A stretch of 64,000 nt of DNA from an uncultured Saccharospirillaceae bacterium. GTDB taxonomy: Bacteria > Bacteroidota > Bacteroidia > Flavobacteriales_D > CAJJDF01. Made by a program: the position numbers and the translations under genes. Positions within the stretch are counted from its first letter, which is position 1; each line of letters begins with the position of its first letter. The notes beneath the pieces are model-generated. The model was given only the letters and a program-made list of their open reading frames with translations, was not told the DNA's origin and did no database searches. This document shows positions 1 through 8,702 of this stretch, one piece after another. The stretch lies in NCBI GenBank assembly GCA_950054195.1, contig CATLPG010000008.1, forward strand, positions 1 to 64,000. The letters are read 5' to 3'.

Positions 1-225
1 TTCTTTTTTAATGTTAGCTTTTTTTATAGCGGTATCTACCACAGGAATAATATTTTGCTGATGAGCTCGAGAGGCAAGCTCTGGAACAACCCCGCCATAT
101 AGCTGATGTATTACTTGATTAGCTACTATATTTGATAGTATTTTTTGTCCCTGTAAAATAGCAGCACAAGTATCATCACAGGATGATTCAATACCTAATA
201 TTATAATGTCTTTCTTTGTATCCAT
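1..225 (-). CDS. tsaD: tRNA N6-adenosine threonylcarbamoyltransferase TsaD, N-terminal part
   Basis: The gene starts at the ATG ending at 225 and runs off the left edge, so only the first 75 residues are visible. They carry the family N-terminus: [14 protein letters not shown] near residues 9-22 and [13 protein letters not shown] near residues 45-57, which includes the metal-binding His region of the Kae1/TsaD/Gcp fold. TsaD works in the cytoplasm with TsaB and TsaE to transfer the threonylcarbamoyl group onto A37 of ANN-decoding tRNAs. It is divergent from the TamB-like gene, an arrangement I know from other Bacteroidota. Family assignment is very secure; the rest of the gene cannot be judged. 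Confidence 0.95.
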   Translation of the reverse strand, partial: MDTKKDIIILGIESSCDDTCAAILQGQKILSNIVANQVIHQLYGGVVPELASRAHQQNIIPVVDTAIKKANIKKE

Positions 226-294
226 CTTCGTTTAGAAGATTAAAAATAATTAATTTTAGGTACAAAGCGTAAAAGAAACTAATACAAGTAACCC

Positions 295-3200
295 ATCAAA
301 AAATTCATTTCCATAGTAAGCCATCTTGGTCTTTTATCATTTGAGGGAATTTTAGTTATCTTACTAGTAGGTATATTATCACTTCGTTTTCATGCTACAC
401 AAACTTTTTTTGCACGAAAATTAACGGACAAACTATCTAACGAATTAAATACATATATTAATATAGACCGTGTTAATATTCATCCTTTTAGTCATGTTTT
501 TATAGAGGATGTTACAGTTGTTGATTTGCATCAAGACACTATTTTAAAAACTAAAAGCTTGGATATAGGAATATGGGGGGTTAGTCTGAAAGAAAACACC
601 ATTGATTTAGCATCTGTAACGTTAAATCAGGCAGATGTAAAACTTATAAAACCTAAAAACCAAAAAGGGTTTAGTTTTCAATTTATTATTGACTACTTTG
701 ATAGTGACAAGCCCAAAAAGAAGAAAAATAAAGAAGGTTTTACTATCACAGGTAAGCAAATAAAGCTAAAAGACTGTAATGTTTACTTTATTGATCATCG
801 AAGCGATGCTGAATTTTACGGCATGGATTACACCGATTTAGCTTTCAGAAATATTGATTTATCTGTAACTAACTTCAAAAATAAAGGGACAAAAACTACA
901 GCTACAATCAATCACCTTTCTACCAAAGAAAAAAGTGGTGCCAATATTGAACATTTAGCAGGAAACTTATCCCTTGATACTAGCTATATCCGTATTGATT
1001 CTTTAACACTTGTAACCGACAAATCATCTATTAGAAGTAAATACTTAGCTTTTGAATTTGATAACTTCGAAGACTTTGAGGATAATTTCGAAGAAAAAGT
1101 AACTATTAAAACACATTTCAAACGCTCCTCTTTAAACTTCCAAGACATCGTTTACTATACATCTTTTTTCGAAGGATTAGATCGTGAAATTGATCTTTCA
1201 GGGAAGTTTGATGGCACAATTTCAGACTTTAAAACAACAAATCTCTTTTTAAAACTTGACAAAAACACTTCCTTTCAAGGTGATGTAGCCATGCAAGGGT
1301 TGCCTGATACAGATAGCACAACTTTTCAAGCAACTATTGATTATTTTACTACCACAAAACGAGAACTTAGCAATATTCAAACACCCCCTTTTACCGAAAA
1401 TAAATTCATTGAAATACCCGAAGAAATTGATAGTGCAGGGGTCATTTCTATAAACGGAACTATTGCTGGACGTTTTGACGATGTAAACGGAGATATTAAT
1501 GTCTCGTCTAATTATGGGGTATTAGCCACAAAATCTAGGTTTTGGTATAACCAAAAAACAAAAAATGGTCACTTTAAAGGAAATGTGAAAACTGACCGCT
1601 TAAATGTAGGTCCCATTTTACCAGAATCGACATTAGGAAGAATTAGTGGAGATTTAAACACAAATTTAATTTGGAGTAAAAAAAATGGAATAGACGCTAA
1701 TGTTGCAGGTAGCGTTAACCAAATTGAGTTTAACAACTATGATTATAAAAAGATCAAGATTAATGGCAATATAAATGATGATTTTTTTAGAGGAAAGGTG
1801 AATGCTGCTGACCCTAATGCAGATTTTGTTTTTGATGGAATTATTGACTTACGTGACACAATTCCTTTATTTAATTTTAAATCTAACATAAAAAGGTTAG
1901 ACTTAATGGCGCTAAACCTATCTAACGATTCTGTTAGAAGAATTATTTGTGGAGAATTTACTATAAATGGTGAGGGTAGTAATTTAGACAATTCATATGG
2001 TTATGCTATAATAGAAAACTTCAATTATTACCAAGATGGTAAAGAGTATGAAGCAAGCAACATTGAAATAGTTTCCTCCCCTAAAGAAGAGGGAAAAATA
2101 ATTAATTTAACATCAAGCATTGCTGATGCTACAATTGAAGGGAACTTCACACTAGTGGATTTACCTAAATGTTTTGATTTTATTGGGTCGAAAGTAGTAC
2201 CCACCCTCTATGAAGGTCGGGATACTATTCTTTTAAGCAGAGAAGACTTTACTTACAATGTTCTTGTAAAGGATTACACCCCTATTGAGACGTTTTTCAC
2301 CCCTGGTATTACAGTTGCAAAGAATACGTTCATAACGGGAGATTTCCATGACCTTGATGAAACATTCTCTTTACTTATTAAAAGTAAATTCATCAACTAC
2401 AATAATTTAGAGATCAAACAAATTGACGGATTTGTAAAAAAACCTGACGAAACAGTTACCGTTAATTTTGATATTAAAGAGCTTAAAGTTTCTGATAGAC
2501 TCGCTTTCACAAAAGTATTAGCTAAAACGACTATTAGAGAAAACTTTATAAAACCTTCAATAAGCTGGTATGTAAAAGGAACGGAGGATTATGGGTACTT
2601 AGAGGGAGATGGCTATTGGTACTCGATCGATTATTTCGATATGATCATACTCCCCTCCTATTTCAAATACAACGATGTAGTGTGGAAATCTGGGGAAATG
2701 GCTGCTTTAGCAGTTAATAAAGATGAAATTATATTTGATTCTCTATCCATTAGTAACAACAAAGATGAACGTATAATTATAGATGATACCATTTCATCAG
2801 AACCTGACAAATTACTCCATATTGTCATTGAGAATTTTGGTTTAGAAAACATTAATCCATTCCTTCCCAACAATGAGGTAACATATGAAGGGACTATTAA
2901 TGCCAAGGCTGAAATTGGGAATATTTATGGAACCCCCTCTTTAAAATCAACAATTAAAATTGATAGCTTAAAAACCAATGAAGAATGGATTGGCAATGTT
3001 TCCTTTAAAAGTGAATGGACTGCTAAAGATGAAATTACCTGTGATGGTAGCTTAATCAGAAACAAAGAAAAAGCCTTCGACTTTAGTGGTGCTTATCGTC
3101 CTTATGATGAACAAAACTCCTTAGATATCGTTTGTAAAATGGATAATACCCCTGTAGCTTTTGCTAACTCTTACTTAAACGATGATGGTATATCTGACTT

Positions 3201-4791
3201 AAGTGGATTTATAAGTGGTGAAATTAACGTGAGTGGAAATCCCAAAAAGCCAATTTTAAACGGTACAACTAAACTTAATCAAGTAAAATTCACCATTGAT
3301 TTCTTAAATACCTCATACTATTTTAATGGAGACTTAAACGTAACCGAAGATGGTTTCTTAACTAAAGACAACATTAAAATTAGAGATGAAAAAGGAAATT
3401 TTGCGGTCTTTAATGGAGCTGTATTTCATGACAATTTCAGTGATTTCAATTTTGACATCCCAATATTTATACCTGATTCAATTTATGTGAAAGGAAATGA
3501 GACAAGAGCGCAACGTTTTTCTAATGCTAAAGGAAAGCCAAACTCCTTATTAGTATTAAATACTACAGATAAAGAAAATAAAGATTTTTACGGGGAGGTT
3601 TATGGCCGTGGAACCGTAAACATATCTGGATACCAAGACGAATTAAACATTTCCATTGATGTTAAAGCTGCTAAAGGGTCTAAATTCACTTACCCCATGT
3701 ACGGAAGTAATGAAGTCACTCTGCCTGATTGGGTAAACTTTACTGCTTCAGTCTCCGATTCTCTTGAAACCGATGTTGATTTAACCGGTATTACGTTAGA
3801 CATGAATATTACTGCAACACCAGATGTAGAACTAGAGATTATTTTTGACCCCGTACTCGGAGATAAAATTACAGCCAGAGGTACTGGAAACATTTTTATT
3901 GGCATCAATAGAGATAGTGACGTGGAGATGAAAGGAAAATACACCATTGACGAAGGAGATTACCTCTTTACACTAGGTCTATTAAACTTTGAAAATCTGT
4001 TGAACAAAAAATTTAAAGTACAGCAAGGAAGCACAATTACTTGGTTTGGTGATCCAGCAGAAGCCGATATAAATATTAATGCTATTTATGAGCTAAAAGC
4101 TTCACTCTACGATATTATGGCTGTTTACAATAGCGATCGTAAAAATGAATATAAAAATAGAACGGACGTTATTTGCTATATGAAGTTAACGGGGAATCTA
4201 ATGCAACCAAACATTGATTTTGCCATCGAATTACCTCGAGCAGATCAAGAAGCTAAAACCGCACTCCAAAACATTATCAAATCAGAAGAAGATTTAAACA
4301 AACAAGTATTTTCTTTATTAGTATTAAACCGATTTATTCCTCCTGCTAACTCAATTAGTAATGAAGATCGTAGTGGTTCTGGAGCAGTTAGTACAACCGC
4401 TAGTGAACTACTCTCTAATCAAGTGAGTAGCTGGCTATCGCAACTTAGTACTGGGGTTGATATTGGTTTCAATTATCGTCCCGGAGACAATATTTCAAAC
4501 GATGAGGTTGCTCTAGCCCTGTCTACAGAGTTACTCAATGATAGACTAGTGATTAACTCAAACTTTGGAGTATCTTCTGGGAATGATATCAATCAAAATC
4601 CAAACAGCTTTATTGGTGATGCAAGCGTGGAGTACAAACTAAACAAAGACGGTACATTTAGAGTTCGGATTTTCACTCGTACCAACGAATTTGATATCAC
4701 ACAACAATCTCAAGGTGCAACCACTCAAGGTGCTGGTCTTTTCTATAAAAAAGGATTCAATACCTTCGAAGAACTTTTTGGGAAGCCTTAA
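295..4791 (+). CDS. Translocation/assembly module TamB-like protein (DUF490), no canonical start codon
   Basis: A protein of about 1,498 residues: one N-terminal membrane anchor (roughly residues 12-32, GLLSFEGILVILLVGILSL) followed by a long beta-rich periplasmic region and a C-terminal DUF490/TamB domain (from about residue 1200, with AEADININAIYELKASL and the closing LFYKKGFNTFEELF). TamB-like proteins bridge inner and outer membranes and act in outer-membrane protein assembly or lipid transport. The first ATG/GTG/TTG in frame is TTG at 526, which would remove the anchor and about 77 residues that read as genuine family sequence. The open frame begins at 292, and ATC at 295 followed by Lys-Lys-Phe is the most natural start by position. 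ATT at 307 is an alternative, as is a sequence error replacing an ATG. The coding call is firm; the start is not. Confidence 0.85.
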   Translation: MKKFISIVSHLGLLSFEGILVILLVGILSLRFHATQTFFARKLTDKLSNELNTYINIDRVNIHPFSHVFIEDVTVVDLHQDTILKTKSLDIGIWGVSLKENTIDLASVTLNQADVKLIKPKNQKGFSFQFIIDYFDSDKPKKKKNKEGFTITGKQIKLKDCNVYFIDHRSDAEFYGMDYTDLAFRNIDLSVTNFKNKGTKTTATINHLSTKEKSGANIEHLAGNLSLDTSYIRIDSLTLVTDKSSIRSKYLAFEFDNFEDFEDNFEEKVTIKTHFKRSSLNFQDIVYYTSFFEGLDREIDLSGKFDGTISDFKTTNLFLKLDKNTSFQGDVAMQGLPDTDSTTFQATIDYFTTTKRELSNIQTPPFTENKFIEIPEEIDSAGVISINGTIAGRFDDVNGDINVSSNYGVLATKSRFWYNQKTKNGHFKGNVKTDRLNVGPILPESTLGRISGDLNTNLIWSKKNGIDANVAGSVNQIEFNNYDYKKIKINGNINDDFFRGKVNAADPNADFVFDGIIDLRDTIPLFNFKSNIKRLDLMALNLSNDSVRRIICGEFTINGEGSNLDNSYGYAIIENFNYYQDGKEYEASNIEIVSSPKEEGKIINLTSSIADATIEGNFTLVDLPKCFDFIGSKVVPTLYEGRDTILLSREDFTYNVLVKDYTPIETFFTPGITVAKNTFITGDFHDLDETFSLLIKSKFINYNNLEIKQIDGFVKKPDETVTVNFDIKELKVSDRLAFTKVLAKTTIRENFIKPSISWYVKGTEDYGYLEGDGYWYSIDYFDMIILPSYFKYNDVVWKSGEMAALAVNKDEIIFDSLSISNNKDERIIIDDTISSEPDKLLHIVIENFGLENINPFLPNNEVTYEGTINAKAEIGNIYGTPSLKSTIKIDSLKTNEEWIGNVSFKSEWTAKDEITCDGSLIRNKEKAFDFSGAYRPYDEQNSLDIVCKMDNTPVAFANSYLNDDGISDLSGFISGEINVSGNPKKPILNGTTKLNQVKFTIDFLNTSYYFNGDLNVTEDGFLTKDNIKIRDEKGNFAVFNGAVFHDNFSDFNFDIPIFIPDSIYVKGNETRAQRFSNAKGKPNSLLVLNTTDKENKDFYGEVYGRGTVNISGYQDELNISIDVKAAKGSKFTYPMYGSNEVTLPDWVNFTASVSDSLETDVDLTGITLDMNITATPDVELEIIFDPVLGDKITARGTGNIFIGINRDSDVEMKGKYTIDEGDYLFTLGLLNFENLLNKKFKVQQGSTITWFGDPAEADININAIYELKASLYDIMAVYNSDRKNEYKNRTDVICYMKLTGNLMQPNIDFAIELPRADQEAKTALQNIIKSEEDLNKQVFSLLVLNRFIPPANSISNEDRSGSGAVSTTASELLSNQVSSWLSQLSTGVDIGFNYRPGDNISNDEVALALSTELLNDRLVINSNFGVSSGNDINQNPNSFIGDASVEYKLNKDGTFRVRIFTRTNEFDITQQSQGATTQGAGLFYKKGFNTFEELFGKP

Positions 4792-4833
4792 GTTTCAATC
4801 ATCAACCCTTTCAAGAAAAGACTAGCAACCCGA

Positions 4834-5643
4834 TTAAAAGGGCCAAGCACCATTACTAGGAGAACGCTTTCCCTTTTTATTTCCAGATAAATTAATCCCA
4901 CATGTTTTAAACCCAAATTCAAAGAAAAGTGTTGGAGTTGTTCTTTTTTGCGAAAATTGATTGTTAAAACTTTCTCGGCTTACCTCTGCTCCACTAGCAT
5001 CCACAGTTGTTTCTGTTAAGTATAAATCGTAATGATCTGTAAATGGCTTGAAGTTTCGTTGAAAATTAATCCCTACAAAAAAGGCTCCTATTGGCTTGAT
5101 GTAATACTCCATACTAAGACCTCCCATAACACCCAACTGATCCATCTTTACAAAACTTTTATTTGGATTTTTATGGTAATCAAAAGTTATCTTTTTAGTG
5201 TATTCATCATTCCAATCCATTGATGAATAACCTTTATTTGTAACATAGTTCAGGTTAGCATACATCCCTACATTTGCTAAAACATAAAAGTTTTTAAATG
5301 GACTGTATCGTCTAAAATAATTAAGTGGTATTCGAACATCTTTCCTTGTACTGTATCCGCTTAACTCATTATTTGAAAAATTAAACTCATTAAAATTTAT
5401 GGATGGAAAATAGCTGGGCCCATGTATAGATACACCATCATATACTTCTCTAGTTTGTATACCTAGCGTTAAACTGGAACAATCGCACCAAGAGATATGA
5501 AAATCAACTCCCCTATAATAATCTCCTTCTCCAAAACCTAATTGATTATCCACTGATAAGCGATAACCAAAATCTAAATAAACCTGACTTTTGCCATGTA
5601 AGGCAAAACTAAATAATCCTATTAGTACAATTAACTTTTTCAT
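4834..5643 (-). CDS. Secreted outer-membrane beta-barrel-like protein of unknown function
   Basis: A 269-residue protein with a clear signal peptide (MKKLIVLIGLFSFALHGKSQ). The mature part has alternating aromatic and polar strands (YRRYSPFKNFYVLANVGMYANL, GGLSMEYYIKPIGAFFVGINFQRNF) and ends near a FEFGFKTCGINL strand, which fits an 8-12 stranded outer-membrane barrel. There is an extra short basic tail after the last strand. I do not recognise a named family. It converges with the TamB-like gene and sits 54 bases downstream of the sugar transferase, so it could share that transcript. Confidence 0.75.
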   Translation of the reverse strand: MKKLIVLIGLFSFALHGKSQVYLDFGYRLSVDNQLGFGEGDYYRGVDFHISWCDCSSLTLGIQTREVYDGVSIHGPSYFPSINFNEFNFSNNELSGYSTRKDVRIPLNYFRRYSPFKNFYVLANVGMYANLNYVTNKGYSSMDWNDEYTKKITFDYHKNPNKSFVKMDQLGVMGGLSMEYYIKPIGAFFVGINFQRNFKPFTDHYDLYLTETTVDASGAEVSRESFNNQFSQKRTTPTLFFEFGFKTCGINLSGNKKGKRSPSNGAWPF

Positions 5644-5697
5644 CTTTTTTCCTTTTGATAGTAGTCACGACAAAAAGCAAAAGATGGTTGGTGAGTT

Positions 5698-6279
5698 TTA
5701 AATTATTTTTTTAATTGTTCTGAAAATCAATTGTAAATCAAAGAAAAAGCTTTGTTTTTTAATATATACTAAATTAAGTTTGAGCTTATGAGGCATAATT
5801 TCTTTGATATATGTTTCCTCTGGGTTAGTAGATTTAGACAGCACTTCATTTTCATTGATGTATTCAATCGAAGCCAAATCGGTTAAACCTGGACGAACAG
5901 CCAATACTTTTTTCTGTTCTTCGTTGTAAAGAGCCACATATTTAGGAACTTCCGGTCTTGGACCTACAACACTCATATCTCCCTTTAAAATATTAAACAA
6001 CTGTGGGATTTCATCTAATTTATACTTTCTAAGAGTATGACCAACCTTTGTAATTCGAGGGTCTTTACCAACGGTTAGTTGACCTTTACTTTCTGAAGCA
6101 GGACGCATTGTTCTAAACTTAAGCAATTGAAAATGTTTACCATCTTTTCCTACACGGGTTTGAGAAAAAAAAGCTCCACCTTTACTATCCATGATGATAA
6201 GTAAACTTATAACTCCAAAAAAAGGAAGTATGAGTATAATCACCAACAGAGAAGATAATATGTCAAAAATTCTTTTCAA
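5698..6279 (-). CDS. Polyprenyl-phosphate sugar-1-phosphate transferase (bacterial sugar transferase family)
   Basis: At 193 residues this is only the catalytic core of the family, the size of PglC rather than the longer WcaJ/WbaP proteins. An N-terminal hydrophobic re-entrant helix (ILSSLLVIILILPFFGVISLL) is followed by the signature motifs: FFSQTRVGKDGKHFQLLKFRTM, the catalytic Asp-Glu in YKLDEIPQLFNI and SVVGPRPE. Such enzymes move a sugar-1-phosphate from a UDP-sugar onto undecaprenyl phosphate at the inner face of the inner membrane, the first step of O-antigen, capsule or exopolysaccharide synthesis. No glycan cluster surrounds it. It follows pabA by one base, so it is probably the last gene of a folP-pabA-sugar transferase transcript. 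Confidence 0.92.
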   Translation of the reverse strand: MKRIFDILSSLLVIILILPFFGVISLLIIMDSKGGAFFSQTRVGKDGKHFQLLKFRTMRPASESKGQLTVGKDPRITKVGHTLRKYKLDEIPQLFNILKGDMSVVGPRPEVPKYVALYNEEQKKVLAVRPGLTDLASIEYINENEVLSKSTNPEETYIKEIMPHKLKLNLVYIKKQSFFFDLQLIFRTIKKII

Positions 6280-6280
6280 A

Positions 6281-6847
6281 TTAATACGTGTGAGTTATCC
6301 AGTTTTTAATCATTTGTTTTCCTTGAGGCGTCATAATTGATTCTGGATGAAACTGAACTCCAATTAAAGGGTACTCTTTATGCTCCATTGCCATAATTAC
6401 TTTTTCCTCTTTACTAGTAGCTAGTATATTCCATTTGGAAGAAACGGCTTTAACTGCCCATGAATGGTAACGCCCTACCTCTACTTCATCACTCATTCCA
6501 TTAAACAAATAGTGCGTATTATCCACTTGAACCATAGAACTCATGCCATGATAAATGTTGTTCATATTATAAATAGCGTCACCAAAATAAGTGGCTAATG
6601 CCTGATGCCCCAAACACACACCAAAAATAGGCTTTATCGCATGAAATCTCTCAATTACTTCCAACATCTTGCCTGCATCTTTAGGTAAACCTGGACCTGG
6701 AGACAATACAATACGATCGTAAGTAGCAAGTTCATCAAGCTCAAACTCATCGTTTCGTTTTACTGTTACCTCAACATCAAATGCTTCCAAATAATGGACT
6801 AAATTATACGTAAACGAGTCGTAATTATCTACTAAAAAGATCTTCAC
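6281..6847 (-). CDS. pabA: Glutamine amidotransferase, aminodeoxychorismate/anthranilate synthase component II
   Basis: This is a 188-residue class I glutamine amidotransferase of normal length. The catalytic triad is visible: Cys78 in PIFGVCLGHQA and His167/Glu169 in VQFHPES, with the oxyanion region LSPGPGLPKDAG near residue 48. It supplies ammonia from glutamine to PabB or TrpE acting on chorismate. The start codon overlaps the folP stop by four bases, which favours the folate role (PabA, p-aminobenzoate synthesis) over tryptophan, although in many bacteria one subunit serves both. No pabB or trpE lies in the window. Confidence 0.92.
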   Translation of the reverse strand: MKIFLVDNYDSFTYNLVHYLEAFDVEVTVKRNDEFELDELATYDRIVLSPGPGLPKDAGKMLEVIERFHAIKPIFGVCLGHQALATYFGDAIYNMNNIYHGMSSMVQVDNTHYLFNGMSDEVEVGRYHSWAVKAVSSKWNILATSKEEKVIMAMEHKEYPLIGVQFHPESIMTPQGKQMIKNWITHTY

Positions 6848-7674
6848 GCTAAGGTTAATTGGTCATGTAACATTATAACTTCTTTCGCCTCTTTTACATC
6901 GTGCACACGTAAAATATTAGCTCCTCTTTCTAAAGCGAACATATGAAGAGCTGTTGTTCCGTTTAACGCTTCTGAAGCTTGGGTATCTAGTACTTTATAT
7001 ATCATTGACTTTCTAGAAACACCCACCAATAGAGGAAGTTCAAAAACTGAAAACAGCTCTAATTCTCGCAGGAGCTTGTAATTTTGCTCGATTGTTTTTC
7101 CAAATCCGAAACCAGGGTCAATAAGGATATCATTTGCACCTCTCGTTTTTAACTGATATACCTTTTCTGATAGCTCCCTGATAATATCTTTTGTTACATG
7201 TTCGTACGCTGGACTTTTCTGCATGGTTTGAGGAGTACCTTGCATGTGCATCATAATGTAAGGAACGTTTAACTTCTCCACCAAATCAAACATGGCTGGA
7301 TCTAAATTACCTGCAGAAATATCATTAATAATAGCTGCACCTGCCTCAATGGACTGTTTAGCAACTTCACTCCTAAAGGTATCAATAGAAAGTATGGCTT
7401 CTGGAAATGCTTTTACGATTGCTCTTATTGCTGGAAGTACACGATTCAACTCTTCTTTTAAAGAAACTTCCGTTGCATTTGGTTTGGATGAGTAACCTCC
7501 GATATCGAGTATATCAGCACCAGCTACAAGCATTTCTTCTGCTCGTTTTACAACTGTATCAATAGCCTCGTATTGCCCACCATCATAAAAAGAATCGGGA
7601 GTAACATTCAAAATCCCCATCACTTTAGGAGAATCAAGATTTAAAAGTTTACCTTTGCAGTTAATGGTCATCAT
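6844..7674 (-). CDS. folP: Dihydropteroate synthase
   Basis: This TIM-barrel enzyme joins p-aminobenzoate to 6-hydroxymethyl-7,8-dihydropterin diphosphate in folate synthesis. The family motifs are present: MGILNVTPDSFYDGG near the N-terminus, DILDIGGYSSKPNA, SIDTFRSEVAKQSIEAGAAIINDISAG, and DPGFGFGKTIEQN followed by VGVSRKSMI. The frame is open up to 7716, but I chose the tandem ATGs at 7674/7671 (MMTINCKGKLLNL), because the extra residues upstream would overlap the divergent DUF1599 gene and do not look like the family. The protein is then about 276 residues. pabA follows with a four-base overlap. Confidence 0.95.
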   Translation of the reverse strand: MMTINCKGKLLNLDSPKVMGILNVTPDSFYDGGQYEAIDTVVKRAEEMLVAGADILDIGGYSSKPNATEVSLKEELNRVLPAIRAIVKAFPEAILSIDTFRSEVAKQSIEAGAAIINDISAGNLDPAMFDLVEKLNVPYIMMHMQGTPQTMQKSPAYEHVTKDIIRELSEKVYQLKTRGANDILIDPGFGFGKTIEQNYKLLRELELFSVFELPLLVGVSRKSMIYKVLDTQASEALNGTTALHMFALERGANILRVHDVKEAKEVIMLHDQLTLA

Positions 7675-7685
7675 TCCAATTTGAT

Positions 7686-8231
7686 ATGTCAAAAACGATT
7701 GAACAATACAATGCAATAATAGCTAAATGCCAAGATATTTTCACCAAAAAGACCAAAGATTATGGTACTGCTTGGCGAATTTTACGTACAAGTTCCCTTA
7801 CCGATCAAATATTTATTAAAGCACAACGCATTCGTACACTCGAAGAAAAAGGCATTAGCAAAGTTGGCGAAGGCATTGAAGATGAATTTGTAGGCATCAT
7901 TAACTATTGCGTGATGGCAATTATCCAATTAGAGCTCAACGAAGAAGCTCCTTTAGAACTTGATACTCAATTTGCTACTGAACTATACATAAAGTACTTC
8001 AACAATGCCAAAACACTCATGGAAAACAAAAACCATGATTACGGAGAAGCTTGGAGAGATATGCGTGTATCATCTTTCACTGATTTGATATTAATGAAGC
8101 TTTTACGCGTAAAACAAATCGAAGACAATAAAGGAGAAACCCTCATTTCCGAAGGAATAGACGCCAATTACTACGACATGATTAACTATGCTGTGTTTGC
8201 GTTAATACAGATGGAAGAGGCTATGGTTTAA
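7686..8231 (+). CDS. DUF1599 (nucleotide-modification-associated domain 1) protein
   Basis: A 181-residue protein built as a tandem duplication: KKTKDYGTAWRILRTSSLTDQIFIKAQRIRTLEE in the first half (residues 21-55) is echoed by NKNHDYGEAWRDMRVSSFTDLILMKLLRVKQIED in the second (about 113-147). Each half ends with a helix of the type GIINYCVMAIIQLE or DMINYAVFALIQME. This matches the DUF1599 family, which is widespread in Bacteroidota and commonly sits beside folP; its biochemical role is unknown. Only 11 bases separate its ATG from the divergent folP start. It leads a run of co-oriented genes reaching aroK. Confidence 0.85.
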   Translation: MSKTIEQYNAIIAKCQDIFTKKTKDYGTAWRILRTSSLTDQIFIKAQRIRTLEEKGISKVGEGIEDEFVGIINYCVMAIIQLELNEEAPLELDTQFATELYIKYFNNAKTLMENKNHDYGEAWRDMRVSSFTDLILMKLLRVKQIEDNKGETLISEGIDANYYDMINYAVFALIQMEEAMV

Positions 8232-8239
8232 CACTAACT

Positions 8240-8596
8240 ATGTTAGTTTTACTAATGAATCAAGCTAAACAAACTAAATTACCTTCTCATATTTTTAGAT
8301 TAAAAATATTAATCTCTATTTGGACAATTCTGTTTATAACTTATTTAGTAATTATTTATGCTAATACTGAACTTTGGTTAAAGCTAAATTCATTATACCG
8401 TTCTGATATGTTATTTACTGTAATTAATATTACTGTTACAATTATAATAATGTGGTATAATTGGAGTCATCTACCTATTGAAAAAGAAAAGAAAATAGAA
8501 AATACTTGGATGATTCTGTTTCTAGGTATTATTGGTATATGGCTATGGCTTCCAAATAAAAAGGAAATTTCAGAAATGACAAAAGATGTGCATTGA
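8240..8596 (+). CDS. Small membrane protein of unknown function
   Basis: An 118-residue protein with three predicted membrane helices (ISIWTILFITYLVIIYA, MLFTVINITVTIIIMWY and WMILFLGIIGIWLWL) and charged linkers. I do not recognise a family. A second ATG at 8255 (MNQAKQTKL) gives a more natural start; the first five residues may be untranslated. It begins eight bases after the DUF1599 stop, which suggests co-transcription, and about 100 bases separate it from the DoxX gene. Codon use resembles its neighbours. Confidence 0.6.
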   Translation: MLVLLMNQAKQTKLPSHIFRLKILISIWTILFITYLVIIYANTELWLKLNSLYRSDMLFTVINITVTIIIMWYNWSHLPIEKEKKIENTWMILFLGIIGIWLWLPNKKEISEMTKDVH

Positions 8597-8702
8597 TGTA
8601 TTTTCTTCTAACAAAGCATCCTTATTCGTTAATCTTATCTTAACCTTTCTTTAAAGTATTTGATATTTGATATCTTTAAGTAGATATTTTAGTCTTTCTA
8701 CT

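Noticed and set aside
5032-5223. Plus-strand frame opposite the 4834-5643 barrel gene, and similar frames across the window
   Set aside because: Frames opposite real genes mirror their codon pattern and have no domain, signal or spacing support.
7686-8231. DUF1599 as a phage-type nucleotide-modification gene
   Set aside because: The domain name comes from phage-linked relatives, but here it is beside folP in a normal chromosomal setting with no phage genes.
8667-8702. TTG start at 8667 for the DoxX-like gene (also TTG 11427 for aroK and TTG 54562 for the phosphatase)
   Set aside because: An ATG a few codons later gives a better signal or family start in each case.
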